64,000 bases of DNA from Chrysopilus asiliformis. Lineage: Eukaryota; Arthropoda; Insecta; Diptera; Rhagionidae. Within the stretch, counting starts at the first letter, position 1. Each line of letters starts with the position of its first letter. Positions 35,766-48,400 of the stretch are shown here, piece by piece. The notes under the pieces are model-generated. The model had not been told where the DNA came from. It ran no database searches and saw only the letters and a program-made list of their open reading frames with translations. The stretch is from NCBI GenBank assembly GCA_964034945.1, contig OZ035962.1, positions 101,316,284 to 101,380,283 on the forward strand, given 5' to 3'. The position numbers and the translations under genes were made by a program.

Positions 35766-36834
35766 ATGTTGGAAATAACACAACTCTCGCCAGTTTTGGA
35801 AAAAATCGCTCAAACCGAGTTGAACGAAGACGAATCGTCCTTACCACTCTCCATTGAAATCCTTCGAGAATGGGTTAAAATGCAGCCTCACTTGATTTGT
35901 CCAATGGATGACAAATTCTTCCTGTATGTATTACGGGCTTCTAAACATAGGATTGAGAAGGCAAAAAATAAAATCGATACGATGTTAACACTTAGAGCTT
36001 TCATGCCAGAATTTTTTGCAAATCGTGACATTAACAATGAGAATACTCTGAAATATCTTCGTATGGGGTAAGTTGGATTTTATTGTTTTTATCTTTGAAA
36101 TCCTTAATGGAGTGGATTTTTTCTTCCTAGTTCGGTATTGCATCTTCCAAAGACGGAAGGGGAGGGGTGTCCCAGAATTGTGATTTTAAGAAGCACAGAC
36201 TACGATCCAAAAAAATATTTTATAGGTGATCTCATTAACGCCTGTACACTTTTAAGTGATTTGGGCTACGAAATTGATGACACACATCGTGTGGTTGGAT
36301 TAAAGATAATTATGGACTTTGCCAACTATTCATCTGCAATGATGGCTCAATTTGACCCCCTTATGATCAAAAAAGTAATAATGTATTTTCACGAAGTGTT
36401 GAGTGTTCGCATAAAAGCATTATATGTAATCAATGCGCCCCCATTGGGTGTAGTTTTAATGAATACTGTGAAAATGCTATTTTCGGAGAAAATTAGAAGT
36501 CGGGTAAAGTCGCTATTTAATTTAATTATTTTTAAATACCCGAAAATATTAACCGATGTTTACTGAATGTTTTTTTTAGTTATATATCTTTACCAATATG
36601 AAGGATCTCTATGACAAAGTATCAAGAGATGTTCTCCCAAATGAATACGGCGGCAGTGCGGGGAAATACTTTAACTTGGTCGATGAGGAAATCAAACGTA
36701 TCCAGACACATTGGGATAAAATAAAGAAATGGGAGGATTATGGAGTGGATGAATCCAAACGATTTGGGAAACCGAAAACCAGCCAAGAACTCTTTGGTGT
36801 TGATGGAACTTTTAGAAATTTGGATTATGACTAA
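35766..36834 (+). CDS. CRAL-TRIO domain lipid-carrier protein, copy 3
   Basis: Third tandem paralogue. Exons 35766-36067, 36131-36503 and 36580-36834 give 309 residues. The start is the ATG at 35766; an in-frame GTG two codons upstream is not a eukaryotic start. Domain order is as in the neighbours: CRAL-TRIO-N in exon 1, the lipid pocket mostly in exon 2 (HEVLSVRIKALYVINAPPLG), and LPNEYGGSAG in exon 3. Compared with copy 2 by eye, exon 2 differs at roughly a quarter or more of residues while exons 1 and 3 differ much less, so the ligand-pocket exon has diverged fastest or the flanks have been homogenised. The start of exon 2 closely matches that of copy 4. All splice sites are canonical and the frame is open throughout. 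Confidence 0.94.
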
Positions 36835-36989
36835 ATTTTCAAGATAAATTTAATAATAAATTTAATAACGCCTAGTGTGTTGTGTGACTGTTTGCTAAAA
36901 AAAATTCTGGAATTCTTAGATATAATTAATGGTATTGTGAAACATACGAATTTTCTTTAGGACTCACCTCCTATAAAAATATTAAGAAA

Positions 36990-37790
36990 ACCCGGTTCAA
37001 TCAAAATATTCTGTAGTATTATCGAAAAAGGTTTTTTTTTACAAATACTGGATTTTAATATATGTAAGAGTAATGTAAAATATTTTCTAAATAAACTGTT
37101 TACAATTTGGTATCTTTGCTGCAACTTTTATTCTTAAAAATTCGTAAATTTCGTTTTGACAGTTTATAAAATGCTTGATGTGTCCCGTAAAAGCAACTTT
37201 TGTGGGTTGTGTAGAAAAATATTCACAATTTAGGTCTCTTTATTTAAATAAGTGATGTGAGAATTTTTTTTTAACCGTGCCCCTTTCTAATAGTGAAAAT
37301 TCGATCAAAATACATCTACAAGATCAAGAAATCGCATTTTTTTTAGTCTGGATGAAATTAAGACAGTCATGCTTCTAAAGAACCTCCTCCATCCCCCCCA
37401 CCTATCGTAATATTTAAAATATTTTATAGTAATCTCTTAGAACTTAATGTCACAATAAATCTAATAGACCAGCCTAATTATAAAATACTCACTTTTTTAT
37501 CAAATCATAAACTATTATTTGCTACACGTAAAAACAGGTCTTAGAATATAATTTTATTTCAGATTTTTCTACACGAGATTCCAAGATTGCCTTCGGGCAA
37601 TGGTAGTTTCTTTTATATTCTCGTGACGTCTTATTTACTTTCGATTTTTGGAACCATTATTCGTCAAAAAAAATTCATGTGGTTAAGGTCATCTTAACAG
37701 TCAAGTTTAATTACTCGAGGAAACTTCTTCAGAGATAAAAATTTGATATAACAGATAATAAAACGTTAATCTCATTTAACCAGTTTGTCC
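36990..37790. other. Intergenic AT-rich DNA between CRAL-TRIO copies 3 and 4
   Basis: No exon or repeat end recognised before the MITE at 37794. Confidence 0.5.
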
Positions 37791-37793
37791 TAA

Positions 37794-38034
37794 AGAGCTA
37801 AACAGAATGGGAGTAATGTTGTCGTTGACTACTGCCGCCGACTTGACACAATGGGAAGCGTCAACGGCGGACGTCATTTACTGTCAAATTTTATGGGTTT
37901 TTAACTGAAGATTTGCCGTCGCGACACGTGTTGAGTTCAAACTCCGCGGCAGAGGTGCCGTCAGCTTCAGTTGTCATCGATTGGTTTAAAAAAAATGACG
38001 CCGACGACGCGACGGTCGCATTCTGTTTAGCTCT
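37794..38034. mobile_element. MITE with AGAGCTAAACAGAATG ends
   Basis: Ends AGAGCTAAACAGAATGGG and CGCATTCTGTTTAGCTCT. Interior is unusually GC-rich with GCCGTCG/GTCGGC words. Flanks TAA and TAT. Lies between CRAL-TRIO copies 3 and 4. Confidence 0.75.
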
Positions 38035-38401
38035 TATTCAAAAATAATAAAAAACAGTGGCTGATGATGTAATATTTAAAAAAATCTTGTTTTTACTGAA
38101 AAGTGCAGAGATTTTGTTTAATGGATGTAAAAATTGTATGAGATAATGTCATTAAAAAAATATGCTCGATGGATGTTTGACCACTTTTTTAACCTTTCAT
38201 TTCAATTTAGTGCATGAAAAAGGAATTAGTCTTTATTGAAATGTTGACTACGTGAGTTGGTGCATTCAAGAACTAAAACTGGAAAGATTTTACTACAGGT
38301 TTTAGCTGGTATGAAAGCATCAAAAATAAGAAGTGCTTTTTCCGTGATTATTCAAAAAAGTTGTGCTTAAATTTGAAAGAATTTTAAAATAAACAGTAGA
38401 A

Positions 38402-40118
38402 ATGTTGGAAGTAACACCACTTTCGCCAGTTTTGGCAAAAATTGCACAAACTGAGTTGAACGAGGACGAAAAATCTATACCACAATCCATAGAAATCCTT
38501 CGAGAATGGATTAAAATGCAGCCTCACTTGAAATGTCCAATGGATGATAAATTCTTTCTGTATTTATTACGTGCTTCTAAACATAGCATTGAGAAGGCAA
38601 AAAATAAAATCGATTCGATGTTAACACTCAGAACTTTGATGCCAGAATTTTTTTCAAATCGCGACATTAACAATGAGGATATTCTGAAATATCTTCGAGT
38701 GGGGTGAGTGAAATTTTTCTATCTTTGACTGTGTCTACACGAGGATTCAGTTTGAGGCGGCACGTCTTTCCTCATTTTGTTGCCGTGTGCACACGGTTCG
38801 CCTTTTTCATTCGCTAAAATCTTTCGCCTTTTTGACGTTCAAGACATTGGGATGAAAATAACCTCAAAATTTAACCGAGTTGTGAAATTATTGCAGTGAA
38901 ATATGGATCAGATAATTGCTGTAACAAGTTTATTATATGCTTCATCAGCAGCGGCTCTATTTTTATGCCAAAATGAAGAAAACAAAAATAAACAGAAACG
39001 TTTTGTAGCTAGCACCGAGGCAACATCAATTGCCACAATAGAAACTGCCCACAATAGCAGAATAAGGACTGGTTATTTTGTTATGGCATTTACCCTTTCC
39101 TACCTACCTGAAAAATAAAACTACCTGCAATTGGGATTTCATTATTTGCATTCAATTTTTGTTTGTTTGGGATATGTTTACGAGTCGGTGGCTAAGCACC
39201 CACTGACTCGATGAAATTTCGCACACAGAAAGACACAGGTTTCAAACGACCAGACTCAAAAACCGGTTTGCAACCGAAAATTTTAAGTGAATCTAAACTT
39301 CGTTCGCTCTTTTTGGTTTCCCTCCCCACTGCGTCCCTCACCCTCACGAATGGCGTGCCGCCTCAAACTGAATCCTCGTGTAGACACAGTCTTTGCAATC
39401 TTTAATTGAATTGAATTGATTTTAACCTTCTAGTGGGGCATTGCATCTTCCAAAGACGGAAGGGGAGGGGTGTCCCAGAATTGTGATTTTGAGAAGTAAA
39501 AATTTTGATCCAGTCAAATATCCAATGAAAGAGCTCATTAGGGCTTGTACACTTTTAAGTGATTTACGCTATGAAATTGATGATGTGCATCGTGTGATTG
39601 GCGTGAAAGCGATTATTGACTTTTCCGATTTTACAGCGGCAATTATGGCTCAAGTGGACGTGATTATGATCAAAAAACTTATAATGTATTTTCACGAGGT
39701 GATGAATATTCGCGTAAAAGGTTTATATGTAATAAATGCGTCAGCAATGGGGATAGCTCTAATTAATACTGCGAAAATGTTTCTGTCGCAGAAGGTTAAA
39801 AGTCGGGTAAAATATTGAAACACTAAAAAAATGTGAACCAAAATTTACAAAATCTCTTTTTAGTTATTTTTACTCAGTAATGTGAAGGAACTTGCTGATA
39901 AATTTTCAATTGAACATTTGCCAGAGGAATATGGTGGCAATGCGGGCAAAATTGATGATTTAATGGAACAAGAAATCACCAGGGTTAAAAAACATTGGGA
40001 TAATATAAAGAAATGGGACGACTATGGAGTGGATGAGTCCAAACGATTTGGGAAGCCCAAAACTATTGAAGAAATTTTTGGTGTTGATGGAACTTTTAGA
40101 AATTTGCAGTATGACTGA
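38402..40118 (+). CDS. CRAL-TRIO domain lipid-carrier protein, copy 4 (transposon in intron 1)
   Basis: Fourth tandem paralogue. Exons 38402-38703, 39434-39806 and 39864-40118 give 309 residues with the same three phases as the other copies. Exon 1 is very close to that of copy 2 (LSPVLAKIAQTELNEDEKS). Exon 2 carries HEVMNIRVKGLYVINASAMG, and exon 3 carries LPEEYGGNAG, more like copy 1 than copies 2 and 3. Intron 1 is 730 bases instead of about 60 because a 665-base terminal-inverted-repeat element sits in it (38727-39391). Donor GTGAGT and acceptor TTCTAG remain intact, so the gene is predicted to be functional. A poly(A) signal AATAAA lies near 40280. The order of the four genes, all on the plus strand, fits unequal crossing-over. 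Confidence 0.93.
38727..39391. mobile_element. 665-base inverted-repeat element in intron 1 of CRAL-TRIO copy 4
   Basis: Ends are identical for 37 bases (GACTGTGTCTACACGAGGAT and on, then complement). It is flanked by TTT on both sides, or by CTTTG if one base is trimmed from each end. Introns of copies 2 and 3 show the uninserted TATCTTTGAAATCC. A frame at 38903-39118 (MDQIIAVTSLLYASSAAALF, 71 residues) may be the start of a Harbinger-type protein. That link is tentative. Confidence 0.87.
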
Positions 40119-40630
40119 ATTGAACGCTTAAAATGACGAATCTTCAAGTAGCATGAAATTTAAATAGACTCAAAAGCTTTTTTATTTTACTTTTCAGAAA
40201 ATCATAGGTTAGGGGATGTTAGAGATTTATGTCCAAAGTTATTACGATAGGTTAGCATCTTAAAAATATTACTATAATTAATAAAATTTAATGAAAATTT
40301 TCAAACCAGGGATTTTAAAATTAAATGTAATTAAAATGTTATCTAGTTGAGTGGTTTTATTGTTTGATTCCTTCTTCACACTGTAATACAGGGCAAGGTT
40401 ATTTTACAGGTACCTAATTAAAAAGCATGGAATTTTTTTTATTTTAAAACGAATGCAATTTTGTTCGTAATTGATTTTTTTTTAAATTCCGGCCCACGAC
40501 AGCATTTTGTAATACTTAACAAAAAAAAAACTCATTTGATTGATTCCAGATGATTGATTGACCACAGACCCAACGCAAATCACCTCCAGAAAAAGATCCT
40601 TTCGTACACTTAAAAAAACTGGGACTAATA

Positions 40631-40757
40631 GGCCCTATCACAGAATCCGATACGAATGGTTCGGATCGTAAACTCAATGTTGTTGTTGGTATAAAACACT
40701 AACAACAACATTGAGTTTACGATCTGAACCATTCGTATCGGATTCTGTGATAGGGCC
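40631..40757. mobile_element. 127-base palindromic MITE
   Basis: Ends GGCCCTATCACAGAATCCGA and complement; arms of about 60 bases meet near TTGTTGTTGGTATAAAACACTAACAACAA. A diverged relative is at 20054. Confidence 0.85.
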
Positions 40758-41289
40758 TTATACTTTATTTTTTTGTTACATTAAAAAATCTTGAACAGAG
40801 GTTAATAAGTGAAAAATTATGACATCGGCGCACATCCCTTCAAATATTTGAGGTTACATCACATTCTTTTCACCTGCGGCGCATAGTTCTTTAGCCTCCA
40901 GCAAATTAACATACACCATTTTTGTTTAAATACGAAATAATACTATTCTTCTAAAAGACAATCGCAATTTTTGGAAATTCCTGTATTTTTCATCCAAAAA
41001 TTTGAAAAAAATTGGCGAAAATCGACATCTATATTTTTAACTTTTAACAAACTTTTTTCGAAATCGCTTTGTAAAAAGACCCCAAAAGCAAATCTTTTGA
41101 TTTCAGAAAACCTATTAGAACGGAGGTCGATTACCTGCATCTGATTTTTTAGGGCTTGTTAAGAAAGAGTTCTTTTATTTTTGTTGCTTGAAAGTCGGGG
41201 ATCACAAGTGGTGGCGAAAACATTTTTTGCGCGGGCGAAAGAATTAGATTTGGTCCTTCGATAAACGACCCACACGATTAAGTATGACT

Positions 41290-41950
41290 AAAAATCCAAA
41301 ATGAAAAGCATAATCACATTTTCCTAACAGGACCGTTCGTTACCCTTACAGACTTCTTAATGTCAGAATCGGATTCAGCGACCCCAAAAACTCTAAGATA
41401 AGATTTTTTCCGGAAAATTTGATGAAAAGATAATCAAATTATCTTAACAGGGCCGTCCGTTATCCTTACAGACTTCTTAATGTCAGAATCGGATTCAGCG
41501 ACCCCAAAAACTCTAAGATAAGATTTTTTCCGGAAAATTTGATGAAAAGATAATCAAATCATCCTAACAGGGCCGTCCGTTATCCTTACAGAAGATGAGA
41601 TTTTTTTTCGGAAAATTAGAGGAAAGTGAGAATCATGTCATCCTTTTAGGACCTTCCGTTATTCTCACAAAATTTTTAATGCCAGAATCGGTGACCCCAA
41701 AACCACCCAGAATATCTCTCCGGCAAATTTGAGGAAAAGGATTATCACGGTATCCTCACAGGACCTACCCTTATCCTTACAAGGATGGAGTAGAGAAAAT
41801 ATTGTGTTGTTATCGGACTTACGTATGTGTGCAAAATTTCAAGTCAATCGGATGAGTGGAAGTGGGTCAAAATTGGATAGCAAGATTGGATCCTGACAGA
41901 AGGCAGACACAAAGACAAGCTAAATAAAAGCTTTTAAAAATACGATTTGT
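41290..41950 (+). repeat. Minisatellite of about 118-base units plus tail
   Basis: At least two near-perfect units (TGTCAGAATCGGATTCAGCG, AGATAAGATTTTTTCCGGAA, ATGAAAAGATAATCAAAT) and two or three degenerate ones, followed by GTGCAAAATTTCAAGTCAAT and AAGCTAAATAAAAGCTTTT. Inverted and direct relatives lie at 45130-45540 and 45880-46400. Confidence 0.8.
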
Positions 41951-42226
41951 TTTTATATAAATATATTTTGATTCTTAAAATATTTACAAAATAAAATTCC
42001 AGAAAAATATTATATTCACACTATACATGTCTGTAAATTACTTGATACATAATAATATTTATCTAAAAGCGTATTAAAGCTTAACATTCACCAATTTTTC
42101 ACTTGTTTTACTTTTAATTACAAGAATGTACTTAATATTATAGCCATGTTGAAAGTGAAGATATAACAATGTGATGTCTATTTCTATTGTATGGAAATTA
42201 AAAGGTAATAAAATGCCATCAATTAG

Positions 42227-42446
42227 TTATCCTTGGAAAAAATGTAATTCGGTTAATTGAAAACCATTTTGCTGTAGAAGTTTCTGGCTAAGTTCATTGA
42301 ATGGAGTTGGTCCACAAACACAGCAGAAAGTCACCTGTATGTCGGATTTCTCATCATTTAAGGATGAAATTATGTCGTTCGATACACGTCCAACATCGCC
42401 GGTCCAATTCGCTTGCGGCTCCGACAGAATGTGACGTATTTTTAAC
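42227..42446 (-). CDS. Cyb5r4: Cyb5r4 terminal exon: CGPTPFN motif and stop
   Basis: Last coding exon. It encodes the LSEPQANWTGDVGRVS segment and the CGPTPFN signature that closes the nicotinamide site, then ends HFFQG and TAA at 42227-42229. Acceptor TTTTGATAG. Confidence 0.93.
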
Positions 42447-45400
42447 CTATCAAAAGAAGAAAATATTAATGAGGTGAGCGTAATGAAAGGATGTGTATTT
42501 TTTTAGGACTCTTTTGTTTTTAGAATATTAATCGCCCACAAAATAAAAGCAACGAACAATATTAAGGGGACTGCTTTTTTAGGGTTATTATTACGCTTGA
42601 AAAGAAAACTCTGCCGCAGGACAGATAAAGAATTATCCACTTGGGAGGATGGAAAATGTAAAGCAAAACGAAAGCCAAACGACATGAAATGAAATAAGAC
42701 CGAAATGGAATACTAAACCTGTTGTCCTTTTGGGTGATCGTTTCAAGTCTTTGACGACACCAGATATCCCCCTCGGATTTGTTGAACAACATCAGCTGAA
42801 TATGCTCTCTGGAAAAACAAGAAAAGAAGTCATAGAATAAAAACAAATAATCCCCAAAAAGAATAAAATAAAATATCGGTAATAAAATGGAGAGATGTGG
42901 GTTCGTATGCCGTGAGCTAATCTAGTTTTTTATCGGTATAGGCCCACACATGAATTATTTAGGTGAGATTTACCACTGTGTGGTTTTATTGTGATATGGA
43001 ATTGCCCATTTCAAGATGCATTAGGAGAAGAATAATACGAATTTCTTTAAGGGGGACATAGTGTCTTAAGCACCATTTGTACGATCAAGAGACGTTGAGC
43101 ATTTCGATTGGCAACGCAGACATTCAACTGACACTTAACCCTATGATTATTTTTTTCCAATAATAACACAGTAGCAATTTTTTTTGATGTGAACAGCACA
43201 TGACTTTCTTATACAAAATCTACTTTCTGGCGAAATTTATTCTATAACCCGATGAATAAAATTTTAGCTCATCTAAAGATATAAATTTTTATTTCACAAA
43301 ATATCTCGATAAGGGTAAAAGATATCGATTTACAGTTTGGTTTGAATTTAAAGAGTATCTAATAAAAAGTAGTTTTGGAAGGTGATGGGAGATTTTTTTT
43401 ATTTAAACAATATTTTAGCGCTTGTCGGAATTATTTTTCCAGCGGGTTCTGAAGGGGTTAAAATGTTCGTGTAGATACCACCCAAAAAAGGCAACAGCTG
43501 CCATAATTACAGGATTGAGCACTTGATTTTTTTCCATCCTCTTTAAGGTAAGCAAATAAATAACTAATTTCTATGATTAGGGAGCGATATCGATTTATTA
43601 TTGAAAAATTAACATCCTTTTTTATTTATCCACGTTAGTGCCTTTCGTAAATATCGCATCAGAAAACTATTAACATGAATTAGTTATTTCAACGCGCGTG
43701 GGTGTATAAAAGGAGTAAAATAAAACCAAGAATTCGGTTACCCATATGTTTACTACATCTGTGAAAATGTCACTCTGTGTCACCACACCCGCAAGTGTGT
43801 ACAAAAGTTGTGTTGATTTTCTTATACAAAATAATAAAAGCCAATTAGTACAAACATTTGAGACAAATAACTTTTTGAAAGAATTCCCGTGATAAACTGG
43901 AATGATAGACATTTAAGATTCATTACTCAAATTATAACAATTAGAATTGGTTATAAGAATAAACTGTTTGAGTATTAACAATAGTTGGAAACGATATAGA
44001 TTCAGGGTTACGGTGAACTTACATTTTATTGCTGACCCTCGACAATAAATGATCCAAAACAGCTAGAATTGGGGTGATTCCACTGCCCGCCGCTAATAAT
44101 CCTATATGTGTATGATCCTTAAGTTTATGTAGAAGAAAACTACCCTTTGGCTGTGATAATTTCAATAAACTAGAAGAGTGTGAAGACGACGAAACGGACG
44201 CAGAATTTGTGCTTGGCGGTAAGCTCGTGATATGTTTTGCTAAAATACCGGACGAATATGATTTTATTAGCAGAGGAACATTGGAAATAGAACAATCTAC
44301 TGGAAGATAAGCATTTGGAACTGGTGTATAACTTCGTGTCACATTTTGTCCTGGAAATATACAAGAATTTAAAAAAATGTCTATTAGAAATATTGATAAA
44401 ATTTGAAAATGTTAATTACTTAGAAAAAACGCGTTATAATTTTTTGGCATTTTCTAATTCGGTGAAATTTATGTTTATCAATTAAAGTCGTTCATAAATC
44501 GAAACAACTTTTCTATGAGAATCAATAGAAAGTTAATGAAACCCGACTTGACTTCAACAGAATGGGTTATTCAGCAACCAGTGAAAAACAGGCGTTAAAA
44601 ATAAATAAAAAGTTGAAACCCGACTACGATAAAAGAAAAAGGTTTTAAAAATTCTTAATAAAGCACTTGTTTTTAACTTCAAGAAAAGTAGAAAACAAAT
44701 GTGTTATTGAGGTTGCAAAGCATTTGTTTGCAACTTTTAATGGACAAGGAGAAAAATATTGGTTAATCACCGTAGTCGGAGATCTGTGACTGAATTCCCT
44801 AACTCCCAAAGAACTGACGAAATTTTTCTTTCTTCGAATTATGTACAGTAATCCCTCCGACTGCGCGGTTTCGCAACTGCGCGGTTAAGTTTTTAATACC
44901 AAAATTTCGAACTGCGCGGTAAAAATTTCGCAGCTGCGCGATTTTTTTATAATTTTCGTTTAAAAAAACATGTTCCTAGACCCAAAAATTTAATACAAAG
45001 TAGGGTTCACAGTGCGCGGTTTCGGTGTGCGCGCTCTTTTTGTGGAACGTATCTACCGCGCAGTTGGAGGGATTACTGTATATGTACAAATTTCTAATCG
45101 TTGTCCCAAATGTGGATCCCTTTTCGTTATTTGTTTTAAAAGCTTTTATTTAGCTTGTCTTTGTCTGTCAGGGTCAAATGTTGTAATCTAATTTTGACCT
45201 ATTTTCACTCATCCGATTGACTTGAAACATGAAATTTTGCACACACACACATAAGCCCGAGAACAATACAATGTTTTCACCATTTCGTCATTGTAGGGAT
45301 AATGCTAGGTCCTGTAAGGATACCGTGATTGTCCTTTTCGTCAAATTTTCCGGTGATGAGATTCTGGGTGGTTTTGGGGTTTCCGATTCTGTAAAAAAAA

Positions 45401-48400
45401 ATCTGTAAGGGTCACGGAACGTCCTGTAACTCGACTATCCTTTCCTAAAAATTTCCGTAAAAAAATCTATTCTAGAGATTTTTGGGGTCGTTAAATCCGA
45501 ATCTGGCATTAAGAAGTCCGTAAAGATATGTCAAAGACAAGGCTATATTTCGAAGACTAACAACTATTTATAAGCGTGGTGACAGACAGATGCCATTCTG
45601 GGCACCAATCATGTATTCCGACGCGTCTCTATCTTTCGACTTCGACGCAGCTTTTGACTCTTGACTTCGCCATATCTGCAGCTTGAAATTTCGCGAAATC
45701 GTCACTATGAATCGAAAGGTGATTCTGACTCTCATTCCAGGAAATGTGAAGCTGCTGATATGGCGAAGTCAAGAGTTAAAAGCTGCGTCGAAGTCGAAAG
45801 ACAGAGACGCGTCGGAATACATGATTGGTGCCCAGGATTTTAAGTAATACTAATCAAACACTAAATGATTAAAAAATATCAAGATTTCGCGGAAAATTCG
45901 AAGAAAAGAATAATCACGTTATCCTCACCAGACCTTCCCGCATCTTTACAGACTTCTTAACGTCAGAATCGGATTTAGAGACCCAAGAATCTCTCCCTCT
46001 CTCTCTTGACGCTACAACCGGTTTCCGGTCTTGGCCTGCCGCAATGTCTTTCCCCAGAGATCCCGGTCACGTGCCGATGTCCTCCAGTTTTGAATCCCAT
46101 TGCACCTCGCGTCCTTGTCAATGTCGTTTTGTCATCTGAGGTTGGGTATTCCTCGTCGCCTTATTGTTAATAACCTACCACAGAAGACTTTCTCCGGATG
46201 AGATTTTTTTTCGGAAATAATATATTGGCAGGACCTTCCGTTATTCTTGCAATGGTGAATTAGTGGAAATATTTTATGGCCACCGGAGGTACGTTTGTGT
46301 GCAAAATTTCAAGCCAATCGGATGAGTGGTTGTGAGTCAAAATTAGATTACAATATTTGACGCTGACAGAAAGACAAACAAACAATCAAATATACACGAA
46401 AGAAAACTAAAGAAAATCTTTAAAAAAAAATGATAATTTTTGTAAAAAAAAAAATTTAATGGCCCGTGATTACTAAAAGAGACGTTTTGAACGACTAATG
46501 TGCGCTTAAATTCTGCCAATTTAAATTAAAATTTTTGGGTCAACCATAGATTCCTCTACTATCTCAATAATGTCAACAAATTATTGTCTATAAAAAAAAT
46601 CACCTTCAATGCAGGCAGTAATGGTGACGTGATAGCCGACAGGATTTAAAATCTGAACTTTACCAATTGGCTTCAATATTATCGCATACGAATCGTGGGT
46701 AGTTTGTTCCCTGTGTTCCACCTCGAACTCCAGATTCAATTCCTCCAATTCGGTTATTTTTCGCCGTTCGATTAAACCGAAACTAGTCCAGAGTTCAGGC
46801 TTCGTTTTCCCCAGCACCAATTCGATTTTTCCCGTCTCATGGGACAATTTAATACTGCATGGCCAGTTCACCTGATGCAGTAGTTTGAAATTGCACAGGT
46901 GCGTTGTCCGTCCAATAAATATCCGTAAATTCAATTCACTATCGCTAACATAATCGATAACTAGACCGGGATTACAAAATGATTTCGTGTAAAAGATTAA
47001 TATTAAGTCGGATGTTTTCTGTATCCAATCGAAACGTGGAATTATTTCAGACTTTTCGCTGTCCGCATCGATGCCGCCGGTTATGCTGGTCGATGAATCA
47101 TTTAGATTGCTTTTCACCGGGGATGTTTTCGCCGAAGTGCTGACCAAAAATGGGATGATTGGGGTTTTGAATGTGCTACTGCTTCCATTGGGCGACAGTG
47201 ACCTGGATGTGGGCTTTGTCGATTTAAACGGATCTATGTCTATCGTGACCGTATTCCGTAGTGGCCCGATGTAGCATTTCGATAGAAGTTGTTCATAGTT
47301 CACCCAGGCATGAACATCGTCGAACAATTTTGTGGCGTCCTTACCAGCTCCTTTTATCAATTCAAGCGGACCTGTGAGAAAATTGAACACAAAAGTGATT
47401 ATTTTTCCATCGTTCGTAAATTTATAGATTTTTGTACAAACGTATATTTTGTTTTTGTACACAAGTATATATAGTGCTAGCCTTCGATTAAATAAATAAT
47501 CACAATAGGGGTCAGCGCAGGGACGAAGATTTTAACTAAGACATTATCTGCTGTTCACATTAGGTGTTTCTTCTATAAAAAAGAGGTTTTCATACATCCC
47601 TAATTAGGAATTTCTATAATTAGGGATGTATGAAAACCTCTTTTATTATAGAAGAAATACCTGATATGAACAGCACATGACTTTCTTAGATAAAATCTAC
47701 GTCCGTGCGCAATTTGTAATCAGACAATCAAAATATTAGTTTATAGTACCAGGAAGACCGAGCCATGCTCGGCGACCTCGAAATCCTACTTTTGCTGATT
47801 TTTGGCGAAAAACTAAATTCACATTATCTTTACAGAGCTTTTCCAGAGTTTTTAAATTCCCGACCTAGAAAGCTAGAACTAAAACTAACGCGCGATAACA
47901 AAATTTCATAGAAATCGGTTGAGTGATTATTGAGTAATCGCTGTCACCGATTTTTGAAACGTTGTTTTGAGACACCAGGTGAGGGTTATCGAGGGGAGGG
48001 AAAAGTCAGGTTTGTATTGGAAAAATCGAACGCCCGTAGCCCCCTTAGTAATACTGTAAAGTTTCATTAAGATCGGACCACCCAATTCGAAGATACCAGG
48101 CGAGGGGTATCGAGGGGAATTTTCTCAGAGGTGAGACCTATCTAGAAAATGTAGAGAATTTTAATATTTTTAATTTTTTTTCCAAAACCGTTAGTTTGCA
48201 AGCAATTCGCAAAAATCTATTTTTTATCTTTTAACCGTTTCGCGACTACTGGTATGAAAATAAATCAGAAAATGTTTGAAAAATTCGGCATATTGACATA
48301 TTGCAGGCAAAAAAAAATACGAAATTCTACTATCTTCAAATTTTTCCATACAGAAGACTACTAAAAACCGCGTAGTTTCAGAATAAATCGCGCGAAATGA

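Noticed and set aside
38903..39118. An independent host gene inside intron 1 of CRAL-TRIO copy 4
   Set aside because: The frame lies within a 37-base-ended transposon absent from paralogous introns, so it is element cargo.
41290..41640. CRISPR-like array
   Set aside because: The 118-base units are contiguous without unique spacers, and the context is eukaryotic; it is a minisatellite.
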